Program-made: the position numbers and the translations under genes
The notes under the pieces: generated by a model
The model's database searches: none
Told to the model about the DNA's origin: nothing
What the model saw: the letters and a program-made list of their open reading frames with translations, nothing else
From: Elusimicrobiaceae bacterium
GTDB taxonomy: Bacteria; Elusimicrobiota; Elusimicrobia; Elusimicrobiales; Elusimicrobiaceae
Direction: 5' to 3'
Length of the DNA stretch: 64,000 bases
NCBI GenBank assembly: GCA_017525025.1
Contig: JAFXUJ010000001.1
Coordinates: 186,001 to 250,000, forward strand
Shown here: positions 42,119 through 50,493 of the stretch, one piece after another
How positions within the stretch are numbered: position 1 is the stretch's first letter
Layout of the letters: every line of letters begins with the position of its first letter

Positions 42119-45100
42119 ATGTTCTCTAAATTTTTTATTAACCGCCCGATTTTTGCTACTGTTATTTCCTTACTGATTGTACTGGCGGGGATTGTATCCA
42201 TCACGGTCTTGCCGGTAGAACAATACCCGAATTTAACGCCGCCTACGATTCAGGTAAGTGCTTCTTACCCCGGAGCCAGCCCGGAGGTAATTGCTAATAC
42301 CGTCGCCGCCCCGTTGGAGCAACAAATTAACGGGGTGGAAGATATGCTCTATATGGATTCCGTATCCAATGCAAACGGAGATATGAATTTGCTTGTTTCT
42401 TTTAAAGTGGGTACGGACCCCGACCAAGCGCTTATCAACGTAAATAATCGCGTCCAACAAGCCACCTCTTCTTTGCCGGATGATGTGCGTCGTTACGGTG
42501 TAACGGTAGAGAAGAAATCTTCTTCCATGTTGCAAATTATTGCCCTTTATTCCAAGTCAGGTCAAACGGATACAACCACTATCGGGAATTATGCGCTTGT
42601 TAATATCGTAGATGATTTGAAACGCTTGGATGGAGTGGGAGATGCACAAGTGATGTCCGCCAATGATTACGCGATTCGTATTTGGATTAAACCGGACATT
42701 TTATCGCAGCGTAATTTGACAGTGGGGGATATTGTTTCGGCCGTACAAGCTCAAAACACGCAACGCGCGGCCGGTAAAATCGGCCAACCTCCTTTGCCGC
42801 AAGACGTGGACCGCACCTACTCCATTGTGGCACCGGGGCGCTTAACCACTCCGGAAGAATTTGAAAACATTATCTTACGGGCCCATGCGGACGGAACCAC
42901 GTTGCTGCTTAAAGACGTGGCGCAGGTTGATTTGGGCAGCCAAACGTATGAATTTAACGGTAGCTACAACGGCAAACCGGCGGTGCCGATTGGTATTTTC
43001 TTGGCTCCGGGGGCCAATGCGGTGGCTACTGCCAAGGCGGTTGCCCAACGCATGCAGGAATTGGCCAAAGACTTTCCGCCCAGTATGGACATGGAGTACC
43101 AAGTTGCGTATGATACCACGCTTTTTGTTACCGAATCTATCAAAGAGGTCATTCGTACGCTTCTAGAGGCCATGATCCTGGTGTTTTTGGTCGTGTATTT
43201 GTTTTTAAAAGATTGGCGGGCTACCCTTATTCCTTGTTTGGCAGTTCCGGTGTCCATTATCGGTGCTTTTGCCGGGATGCATTTATTTGGGTTTTCGGTG
43301 AATACGCTTACACTATTCGGTTTGGTGTTGGCGATTGGGATGGTGGTGGATGACGCTATCGTTGTTATTGAAAACGTAGAACGGCTCATGCAAACGGAAC
43401 GTTTATCTCCCAAAGAGGCTACGATTAAAGCCATGGGGGAAGTATCCGGTCCGGTAGTGGCGATCGTGTTGGTTTTGTGCTCGGTATTTGTGCCGGTAGC
43501 CTTTATGGGAGGGCTAACGGGAGTCATGTATCAGCAATTTGCCATTACGATTGCAGTGTCGGTGGTACTTTCCGGGTTGGTAGCGTTAACGTTGACACCG
43601 GCTTTATGTGCCTTACTTCTTAAAAAGCAGGAAACTCCCGCTAAGGGTTTTTTCTATTGGTTTGATCATAATTTTGAAAAATTAACCGGGAAATACGGCT
43701 CTTGGGTTTCATTTTTTATTCGGCGCGTACCGGTATCTGCGGTGGTGCTGGCTCTGCTAATAGCGGGAACGTTAGGACTTTTTAAATTAGTACCGGGGAG
43801 TTTATTGCCGGAAGAAGACCAAGGTTTTATTATGGTTGCCGCCCAACTGGATCCGGCCTCTTCTCTTACCGGTAGTGAAGAAGTTTCCGACCAATTGGAA
43901 AAAATTATTCTGCACAATCCGGCCGTTAAACAAGATATGACTTTTACCGGGTATGATTTATTAAGCGGCTCACAGAAAACAAGCGCCGTTTCTTCTTTCG
44001 TCATGTTAAAACCATGGGACGAACGAAAGAAAAAAGATCTTTCCGTGCAGGCTGTTTTGGGGTATGTTTATGAGCAATCTTTGGGGCAGATTCCAACAGC
44101 CAATGTCATGCCCTTTAACCCGCCCCCTATCATGGGGATGAGCACCACCGGCGGGTTGGAAGGATATATCCAAAACCGGGGAACGTCCGACAGCCGAGTG
44201 TTGGAAACCCAAATGGATACTTTCTTGGCAGCCGTGCGCAAACGTCCGGAAATTGCCAGTGTTACAAGCACGTTTACGGCGGACGTACCACAATATACAT
44301 TAACGGTGGATAAAACAAAAGCCCAGGCCATGCAAGTGTCTCTCAATGATTTATACACATCTTTGCAAGGAACATTCGGCACCCTGTATGTAAATGATTT
44401 TACTTATTTGGGGCGCAGTTTTAAGGTAATGATACAGGCAGCCGGGGCTTACCGGGCCAAGCCGGAGCAAATCAACGGTATTTATGTCCGTTCGCAAAGC
44501 GGGGCCATGGTGCCGCTCTCGTCTTTAGTTACGTTGACGCCCAGCTTGGGGCCGGATACCGTAGAGCGGTTTAATGTTTTCCCGGCCGCTAAATTTATTG
44601 CAAACCCGGCGGCAGGTTTCAGTTCAGGTGATGCAATGAAAGCCGTAGAGGAAACGGCCCGAGAGTCGCTAGATCCTAATTTCACCTTGTCTTGGACAGG
44701 AACGGCGTACCAAGAAACGCTATCGGGTAGTTCTTCCGCACAGGCACTTGTGTTGGGTATTTTGGTAGTGTTTTTGATTTTGGCTGCCCAATATGAAAAA
44801 TGGAGTTTGCCGGTAGCGGTGTTGCTGGCAGTACCGTTTGCGGTATTCGGGGCCCTGTTGGGTACGTGGCTGCGCGGGCTATCCAACGATATTTATTTTC
44901 AAATTGCACTCGTGGCTTTGGTGGGATTGGCGGCCAAGAATGCTATTTTGATTGTGGAGTTTGCCGTATTACTTACAGAACAAGGAGAAGATAAAATTAA
45001 AGCCGCAATAGCGGCTGCCCAACTGCGCTTCCGCCCAATTGTAATGACTTCACTGGCGTTTATTTTAGGTTGTGTGCCGCTTATGATTAGCAGCGGGGCC

Positions 45101-45232
45101 GGCGCGGCCAGCCGTCATTCCATTGGCACGGCCGTTGTGTTCGGTATGTTAATAGCCACGGGGGTGGCTCCGTTATTTATTCCGCTGTTTTTCTGTTGGT
45201 TTAGCGGAAAGAAAAAAGAGGAAACAAGATGA
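42119..45232 (+). CDS. RND multidrug efflux transporter, HAE1 family (MexB/AcrB type)
   Basis: A 1037-residue inner-membrane proton/drug antiporter. Twelve helices are expected; TM1 at FFINRPIFATVISLLIVLAG is classic. The proton-relay Asp pair is in GLVLAIGMVVDDAIVVIENV (about 400-419) and the relay Lys is probably in VGLAAKNAILIVEFA (about 935). Porter-domain motifs include QNTQRAAGKIGQPP and FEKLVPGSLLPEEDQG-like GSLLPEEDQGFIMV. Starts 10 bp after the adaptor; its stop overlaps the channel gene (ATGA). Confidence 0.96.
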   Translation: MFSKFFINRPIFATVISLLIVLAGIVSITVLPVEQYPNLTPPTIQVSASYPGASPEVIANTVAAPLEQQINGVEDMLYMDSVSNANGDMNLLVSFKVGTDPDQALINVNNRVQQATSSLPDDVRRYGVTVEKKSSSMLQIIALYSKSGQTDTTTIGNYALVNIVDDLKRLDGVGDAQVMSANDYAIRIWIKPDILSQRNLTVGDIVSAVQAQNTQRAAGKIGQPPLPQDVDRTYSIVAPGRLTTPEEFENIILRAHADGTTLLLKDVAQVDLGSQTYEFNGSYNGKPAVPIGIFLAPGANAVATAKAVAQRMQELAKDFPPSMDMEYQVAYDTTLFVTESIKEVIRTLLEAMILVFLVVYLFLKDWRATLIPCLAVPVSIIGAFAGMHLFGFSVNTLTLFGLVLAIGMVVDDAIVVIENVERLMQTERLSPKEATIKAMGEVSGPVVAIVLVLCSVFVPVAFMGGLTGVMYQQFAITIAVSVVLSGLVALTLTPALCALLLKKQETPAKGFFYWFDHNFEKLTGKYGSWVSFFIRRVPVSAVVLALLIAGTLGLFKLVPGSLLPEEDQGFIMVAAQLDPASSLTGSEEVSDQLEKIILHNPAVKQDMTFTGYDLLSGSQKTSAVSSFVMLKPWDERKKKDLSVQAVLGYVYEQSLGQIPTANVMPFNPPPIMGMSTTGGLEGYIQNRGTSDSRVLETQMDTFLAAVRKRPEIASVTSTFTADVPQYTLTVDKTKAQAMQVSLNDLYTSLQGTFGTLYVNDFTYLGRSFKVMIQAAGAYRAKPEQINGIYVRSQSGAMVPLSSLVTLTPSLGPDTVERFNVFPAAKFIANPAAGFSSGDAMKAVEETARESLDPNFTLSWTGTAYQETLSGSSSAQALVLGILVVFLILAAQYEKWSLPVAVLLAVPFAVFGALLGTWLRGLSNDIYFQIALVALVGLAAKNAILIVEFAVLLTEQGEDKIKAAIAAAQLRFRPIVMTSLAFILGCVPLMISSGAGAASRHSIGTAVVFGMLIATGVAPLFIPLFFCWFSGKKKEETR

Positions 45233-46599
45233 AACAACTAACTTTATTCTTAACAATGATTGCTTTGTGCGGGTGTATGATGGGGCCCAACTATAAGCGC
45301 CCGGATATTCCCCTGCCGGCTGGGGGAAGCGATAAACAAATCAGTGCGTTTACCGCCCATGATTGGTGGCGTGTATTTGACGACCCGGTGTTGGACACAC
45401 TGGAACAGCAGGCGCTTGCTTATAACCAAGATTTGCGTGCTGCCATGGCTCGCGTAGATGAGGCCCGCGCAGATGTAAATATAGCCCGAGCCGATCAAAT
45501 GCCGTCTCTTTCAGCCAATGTTCAAAGCGGGCGACAAGGAGACAATACCGGTTCTGGACAAAGCACCAGTCGGGCGGGGGTGTCGGTTTCGTTTGAATTG
45601 GATTTATGGGGGAAATACCGTCGTTTGTCGCAGGCCGCCCGCGCCCGGTTGCTAGCCTCACAAGCGGCCCGTGATACGGTGCGCCTTACTTTAACGGCCG
45701 ATGTGGCAAACCAATATTTTACCTTGCGTATGTTGGATAGACAATTGGAAATTTTACAACGCACGTTACAAGCACGGGAGGAGAATATCCGTATTTATGA
45801 AGCCCGTTATAAAGCCGGATATTGTACGGAAGTAGATTTGCGCCGCGTGCAAGCGGCCAAAGATAGCGTGCAAGCGCAAATGCAGCAATTATCCTTGCAG
45901 CAGGAACAAACGGAGACAGCCCTTTCCGTGCTTTTAGGGCAGTCCCCGAGGGAGATGATCACGCATAGCATCCCGCGCGGAAAAACGCTTAAAGAACTTA
46001 ACTTAGTGCCGGATGTCCCCGCAGATTTACCGTCTAATCTATTGGAACGTCGCCCGGATGTGCAAGCCGCCGAGGAACAACTGATTGCTGCCAATGCCGA
46101 TATCGGCGCCGCGCGCGCCGCATACTTTCCGTCTATTTCGCTTACCGGAGCCGCCGGATTTGCCAGCGGGGCACTTAGTAGTTTGTTTACGGGCGGTGCA
46201 GGCGTGTGGAATATAGCGGGGGAGGCACTTGCTCCCATTTTTGAAGGGGGTAAAATCCGTGCGCAAAATAAAAAGGCAGAAGCGGTTTACCGTGAGCAAC
46301 TGGCCGACTATACCAAAACGGTGGAAACGGCTTTCAAAGAAGCGTATGACGCTCTTACGGCTAACCGCATAGACCGGGATATTTTTGATTCATATTTAGC
46401 ACAAACCCAAGAAATGCAACGTAGTTATGAACTGACAAAAAAGCAGGAAGATGCGGGGCTGATCGGTGTGACGGATTTGTTAGATGTGGAAGAAAATTTA
46501 CTGTCGGCCGAGATGAATTTGTCTACTGCGCGCAAGAACGAACTTTCGGCGGTGGTCAATTTGTGCAAAGCTCTCGGCGGGGGCTGGGAGAGAGTATAA
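45229..46599 (+). CDS. Outer-membrane efflux channel (OprM/NodT type)
   Basis: A 456-residue lipoprotein (lipobox LCGC, Cys about 16; GCMMGPNYKRPDIP is typical of OprM-like proteins). Two TolC-type repeats of long helices follow, with NIARADQMPSLSANV in the first and NADIGAARAAYFPSISLTGAAG in the second. It completes the tripartite pump, so all components are encoded together and substrate export across both membranes is expected. Confidence 0.95.
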   Translation: MKQLTLFLTMIALCGCMMGPNYKRPDIPLPAGGSDKQISAFTAHDWWRVFDDPVLDTLEQQALAYNQDLRAAMARVDEARADVNIARADQMPSLSANVQSGRQGDNTGSGQSTSRAGVSVSFELDLWGKYRRLSQAARARLLASQAARDTVRLTLTADVANQYFTLRMLDRQLEILQRTLQAREENIRIYEARYKAGYCTEVDLRRVQAAKDSVQAQMQQLSLQQEQTETALSVLLGQSPREMITHSIPRGKTLKELNLVPDVPADLPSNLLERRPDVQAAEEQLIAANADIGAARAAYFPSISLTGAAGFASGALSSLFTGGAGVWNIAGEALAPIFEGGKIRAQNKKAEAVYREQLADYTKTVETAFKEAYDALTANRIDRDIFDSYLAQTQEMQRSYELTKKQEDAGLIGVTDLLDVEENLLSAEMNLSTARKNELSAVVNLCKALGGGWERV

Positions 46600-46637
46600 A
46601 AGAGTTGTTCTGCCGCGGTGTTGTGCAAATGCAAATT

Positions 46638-46655
46638 TGCTAAAATATAAATATG
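46638..46655 (+). promoter_or_regulatory. Extended -10 for a leaderless purB mRNA
   Basis: TGC-TAAAAT (TAAAAT 46641-46646), then 6 nt, then the ATG at 46653; no Shine-Dalgarno. Same layout as mutS. Confidence 0.55.
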
Positions 46656-48047
46656 GAAAATACGGTCCTTAGCCCGTTAGATGGCCGTTACCGCGGCAAG
46701 TTGGGCACGCTCAGGGGATATATGGGCGAGGCCGCTTTCGCCGCCGCCCGCATACGTGTGGAAACTACGTGGTTAGAAGTTTTGTGCGGCCTAAAATTAC
46801 CTTTCTTAAAACCGCTTTCCCGAAGTGAGAAAAAAATACTGGCGGAGCTTCCCGTATTAACGGAAAAAGATTTGGCTGTTTTACGCGCGCTTGAATTTGA
46901 CGGTTACCAAGGCATTCCCGCTACCCGTCACGACGTAAAAGCCGTAGAATATTTCTTACAATTAAAATTAAAAAACACATCCTTAAAAAACCGTCTAAAC
47001 GGCCTTCACTTTGCACTAACCAGCGAAGATGTAAATAGTGTTTCGTATGCATTCTTGTTAGCGGACGGAGTGGAAAAAGTTTTACTTCCCGCGCTTGAAA
47101 AAGTCCGCCAAACATTAGCCAAGTTGGCCGTTAAAGAGGCGCGGTCTGTTTTATTGGCCCGTACGCACGGGCAGCCCGCTGTGCCGACGACATTTGGCAA
47201 AGAAGTTCGCGTGTTTGAAAACCGCTTATCGCGCCAAATAGCACAACTTAAAAAGCAATCCGTTTCCTGTAAATTCGGGGGAGCGGTAGGCAATTTTAAT
47301 GCTCACACGGCCACATTTGGAAAAATCAATTGGCCGCGCGTGGCAGATCAAGTGATCGGTTTGCTTAATAAAAACCGCAAAATTAAAATCTACCGCACAT
47401 CTGTTTCTACGCAGGTGGATCCGCGTGATACGTACGCCGAACTTTTTGATAATTTGCGCCGTATTAACGTTATTTTAACGGATTTAAGCCGCGATATGTG
47501 GCTTTATATTTCTGCCGGGCTCGTGCGCCAACAAGCCGTAAAGGGCGAAGTGGGGTCATCTACTATGCCGCAAAAAGTAAACCCGATTGATTTTGAAAAT
47601 GCCGAAGGGAATTTGCAACTGGCGAATGCTCTTTTTGGTTTATTCTCTACCAAACTGCCTATTTCGCGCTTGCAACGGGATTTGTCGGACTCTACGGTTT
47701 TGCGTAACATGGGCCTGTCATTTGGCTATACGTGCGTGGCGTATGATTCTTTGCTACGCGGACTTGGTAAGATTGCGTTTGACCGTGCGGCCGCTTTGGA
47801 TGAAGTAAAAAACCATCCGGAGGTATTGGCAGAAGCCTACCAGACCATTCTGCGTGCGGCGGGAATGGAAGGCCCATATGAAAAACTGCGCGATTTTACA
47901 CGCGGACATGCGATCACGTATGAAAAATTACAACAATTTGTAAATCAGTTGAAAGTATCGGCAACGGTCAAGAAACAATTACGTGCCTTAAAGCCGGAAA
48001 ATTACATCGGGCTAGCCGAAAAACTAGCAAGGGGAAACTATGATTGA
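46653..48047 (+). CDS. purB: Adenylosuccinate lyase
   Basis: A 464-residue fumarase-fold tetramer acting twice in purine synthesis, on SAICAR and on adenylosuccinate. The signature GSSTMPQKVNPIDFENAEGN (about 301-320) is the E. coli-type form, and TSEDVNSVSYA (about 122) and ARTHGQPAVPTTFGKE (about 168) are the other conserved regions. It overlaps purA by 8 bp, so the two steps from IMP to AMP are coupled. Start by likely leaderless initiation. Confidence 0.96.
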   Translation: MENTVLSPLDGRYRGKLGTLRGYMGEAAFAAARIRVETTWLEVLCGLKLPFLKPLSRSEKKILAELPVLTEKDLAVLRALEFDGYQGIPATRHDVKAVEYFLQLKLKNTSLKNRLNGLHFALTSEDVNSVSYAFLLADGVEKVLLPALEKVRQTLAKLAVKEARSVLLARTHGQPAVPTTFGKEVRVFENRLSRQIAQLKKQSVSCKFGGAVGNFNAHTATFGKINWPRVADQVIGLLNKNRKIKIYRTSVSTQVDPRDTYAELFDNLRRINVILTDLSRDMWLYISAGLVRQQAVKGEVGSSTMPQKVNPIDFENAEGNLQLANALFGLFSTKLPISRLQRDLSDSTVLRNMGLSFGYTCVAYDSLLRGLGKIAFDRAAALDEVKNHPEVLAEAYQTILRAAGMEGPYEKLRDFTRGHAITYEKLQQFVNQLKVSATVKKQLRALKPENYIGLAEKLARGNYD

Positions 48048-49056
48048 TTTGGTATGCGGCGGACAAGCCGGAGATGAAGGGAAAGGCAAAATAGCGGCGT
48101 ATTTATCGTACAAAGGAAATTACGATTATTGCGTGCGCGTAGGCGGCCCAAACGCCGGACATACGGTGGTACAAGACGGCGTTTCCTATACGCTTAAAAA
48201 TATCCCGTCCGGATTTTTAAATCCCAAAACCAAGCTTGTTTTAGGCGCGGGCGCATATACAAAAACCGAATGGTTACTCGACGAAGTAAAGAAAACAAAC
48301 ACGCAAGACCGCTTAATTATTGACCCATATGCCGTGTTAATTACCGACGATCAGACAGCCGCAGAGCGCGGGGCCAGCCACTTTATGAATCATATTGGCA
48401 GCGTAGGGACGGGGCTGGGCCAAGCCGTTAAAGAACGTATTGAACGGCGTGATATTAAATTTGCCAAAGACGAACCTCTCCTAAAAGATTACATCCAGGA
48501 TGTGCCGGAATTATTAAACGCGTGTTTGGATAAGGGCGGCGATATTTTGTTGGAAGGCACGCAAGGGATTAAGCTTTCACTTCTGCACGGAGAATATCCG
48601 TTTGTAACGTCACGCGATACGACGGCCAGCACTTTTTTGGGAGAGGCCGGCCTCGGCCCCAAGAGTGTGCGGGATGTGTATGTGGTTTTTAAACCTTACA
48701 TTACGCGTGTAGGCCCCGGCCCGTTAGAAAAAGAAATGACCGATGAAAAAGAATTGGAAATTTATCATACCAAAGGACACGAAATCGGCAGCGTGAGCAA
48801 ACGTTTGCGCCGTGTAGGCGAGTTTGAAAAACGCTCGGCCTCCCGTGCCATTATGATTAACAACTGTACCAAAATCGCCATTACGCATATAGATATGTTC
48901 CCCGGTAATGACCGTGTGAAAAAAGAAGCGGACTTTACCCCGCAGGCCAAACAATTTTTGGCTGATTTGCGCGCGTTATCGGCCGAAGTATACCCGCATC
49001 CTAAAATTGCCCTAATCTCTACCGGGCCGGACATGGAAGATACATTGGTGCTGTAA
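48040..49056 (+). CDS. purA: Adenylosuccinate synthetase, short form
   Basis: A 338-residue enzyme that joins IMP and aspartate using GTP. It is about 90 residues shorter than E. coli PurA and close in size to archaeal and phage forms. GGQAGDEGKGKIAAYL has the catalytic Asp (Asp12), GPNAGHTV the His, and SVGTGLGQA, EGTQGIKLSLLHG and the SRDTTAS loop are present. Asp in the GDEGKG loop marks it as PurA rather than the phage 2-aminoadenine enzyme PurZ. AAGGGG precedes the ATG, which lies within purB. Confidence 0.93.
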   Translation: MIDLVCGGQAGDEGKGKIAAYLSYKGNYDYCVRVGGPNAGHTVVQDGVSYTLKNIPSGFLNPKTKLVLGAGAYTKTEWLLDEVKKTNTQDRLIIDPYAVLITDDQTAAERGASHFMNHIGSVGTGLGQAVKERIERRDIKFAKDEPLLKDYIQDVPELLNACLDKGGDILLEGTQGIKLSLLHGEYPFVTSRDTTASTFLGEAGLGPKSVRDVYVVFKPYITRVGPGPLEKEMTDEKELEIYHTKGHEIGSVSKRLRRVGEFEKRSASRAIMINNCTKIAITHIDMFPGNDRVKKEADFTPQAKQFLADLRALSAEVYPHPKIALISTGPDMEDTLVL

Positions 49057-49076
49057 GTAGCCGACGAAGGAGTTTT

Positions 49077-49676
49077 ATGAAAGATATTGTTTTTGATTTG
49101 GGCGGAGTGTTAGTAGATTGGAATCCGCGGCATTTGTATAAAAAAGTGTTTACCACCGAAGCCGAAATGGAATGGTTTTTAACCAATGTTTGTACGGCGC
49201 AATGGAACACGCAACAAGATGCCGGACGCCCGTTTGAAGAAGGAATTGAACTCTTAAAAGCCAAATATCCGGAATATACGTTTGCCATTGAATTTTACCG
49301 CTCCCGTTGGGAAGAAATGCTGGGGGGCGTGATAGAAGGCAGCGTGGAAATTTTGCGTAATTTAAAAACGCGCGGCTATCGCGTGTATGCACTGAGCAAT
49401 TGGTCGGCGGAGACGTTTCCGATAGTCCAAAAAAAATACGGTTTTTTCAACGCGTTTGACGGAATGATTATTTCCGGTGAGGAAAAATTAGTTAAGCCGG
49501 ATCCGCAAATCTATGCACGTTTGCTGGAAAAATATAATTTGCGTGCCTCTAATTGTATTTTTATTGATGATAATTCGGCCAATATTTCCAAAGCGGCGGA
49601 TTTGGGGTTTGAAACTATTTTGTTCACGGACCCAGAGGCGTTACACCGCACTTTAAGCAGCCGCGGCATTTTGTAA
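49077..49676 (+). CDS. HAD-superfamily hydrolase (YihX-like)
   Basis: A 199-residue cytosolic haloacid dehalogenase-fold hydrolase. Motif I is IVFDLGGVLVDWNP (nucleophile Asp about 6; the usual second Asp is Gly, as in the YihX and 2-haloacid branches). Motif II is ALSNWS, the Lys is in EEKLVKPDP, and motif III is FIDDNSANI. YihX acts on glucose-1-phosphate; the substrate here is unknown. It follows purA by 20 bp behind AAGGAG. The repeat element begins 1 bp after its stop. Confidence 0.88.
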   Translation: MKDIVFDLGGVLVDWNPRHLYKKVFTTEAEMEWFLTNVCTAQWNTQQDAGRPFEEGIELLKAKYPEYTFAIEFYRSRWEEMLGGVIEGSVEILRNLKTRGYRVYALSNWSAETFPIVQKKYGFFNAFDGMIISGEEKLVKPDPQIYARLLEKYNLRASNCIFIDDNSANISKAADLGFETILFTDPEALHRTLSSRGIL

Positions 49677-49677
49677 A

Positions 49678-49913
49678 GTACTTTTTGTACCGACAAAAAG
49701 TACCAAAAACCTCGCCTCCAATCCCATTGCGGGCCAAACAAAACGGGATGTTTTTCAAACTCACTTCGTTCAAACATGAAAAACATCTTATCCGTTTTGT
49801 GCGGCCCTTCATAAACGGGATAAGTCGGCCTTACATAACAAAGCGGAATTACCTTATTTGATTGCGGCCTTGGCCGCAAATCTTTTGGTACTTTTCTGTT
49901 TGCAGAAAAGTAC
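49678..49913. repeat. Foldback repeat element, copy B (upstream of pilin 3)
   Basis: 236 bp with a perfect 11-bp hairpin at each end: left 49678-49688 with 49693-49703 (loop ACCG), right 49888-49898 with 49903-49913 (loop TTTG). Inside those, GTACCAAAA and TTTTGGTAC are inverted. The central stem is 49731-49735 with 49803-49807, 49738-49746 with 49792-49800, then 49747-49756 with 49778-49787; the 4-nt bulge 49788-49791 and a 21-nt apical loop match copy A. A further palindrome is at 49862-49879. No ORF is credible. It fills the 307-bp gap before pilin 3. Confidence 0.85.
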
Positions 49914-49920
49914 ATACCTC

Positions 49921-49964
49921 TTGTTTTATTTTTTTTTTTTTTTGATACACTGGTTTTATCAGAT
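49921..49964 (+). promoter_or_regulatory. Pilin 3 promoter with T15 tract
   Basis: -35 TTGTTT (49921-49926), 19-bp spacer containing T15 (49929-49943), extended -10 TGA-TACACT (TACACT 49946-49951) in the conserved TGATA-N9-TATCA palindrome. The same parts as pilin 1 but with a spacer two bases longer. Confidence 0.6.
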
Positions 49965-49983
49965 TTCCCGTATAGGAGTACGT

Positions 49984-50490
49984 ATGAAAAATAAAATCAG
50001 TTATAGACGTGGTTTTACCCTTATAGAGCTTTTAGTAGTGGTGCTTATTATTGGAATTTTAGCCAGTATCGCACTCCCTCAGTACCAAAAAGCGGTAACA
50101 AAATCACGTTTTTCGGAGGCTATGAGTAATTTGCGGACAATTTATCAAGCGAATCGGGTTTGTTTTATGGAAAATACAGAGGGATGTTCGCTGGAAGATT
50201 TAAGTGTTAATATTGGCAAAGTTCCAAATCCCTGCCCATTTACTCTGGATGGGGAATGCGCCGCGAGAGAGACGGAACACTTTACGTATCTTGGAGGCGA
50301 TTATGTTCAAGGTGTTTGTGGTTCAGACAGACCGGTAGTTGGAGCGCAATATAAGGACGATGATGTTTGTATTTGTTTTGATGGAGAGGGCTTTGCACTT
50401 GCGTATAATTGGTGTAAAGACGGGACAACAACAGACTATACCAGAATATTAAGAATTCCAGAAGATCCTGACCGTTGTGGATGTTGCTAA
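49984..50490 (+). CDS. Type IV pilin-like protein 3
   Basis: A 168-residue pilin. Leader [10 protein letters not shown], helix [20 protein letters not shown] and [13 protein letters not shown] match the others. The head has ten or so Cys in pairs (CFME...CSLE, CPF...CAA, CICF, CGCC at the end), the richest of the five. The ATG at 49984 with TAGGAG is used; upstream in-frame sequence is promoter. It stops 3 bp from the convergent CorC-like gene. A 45-bp stretch at 50061-50105 is nearly identical to pilin 4. Confidence 0.92.
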   Translation: MKNKISYRRGFTLIELLVVVLIIGILASIALPQYQKAVTKSRFSEAMSNLRTIYQANRVCFMENTEGCSLEDLSVNIGKVPNPCPFTLDGECAARETEHFTYLGGDYVQGVCGSDRPVVGAQYKDDDVCICFDGEGFALAYNWCKDGTTTDYTRILRIPEDPDRCGCC

Positions 50491-50493
50491 TTT

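Noticed and set aside
48040-49056. PurZ (2-aminoadenylosuccinate synthetase, Z-genome) instead of PurA
   Set aside because: The GDEGKG loop keeps the catalytic Asp that PurZ lacks, and the gene is coupled to purB with no phage genes around.
49888-49943. Right-end hairpin plus poly-T as a terminator of the HAD operon
   Set aside because: The T-run begins about 15 nt after the stem, too far for intrinsic termination, and the T-tract fits better as promoter spacer.
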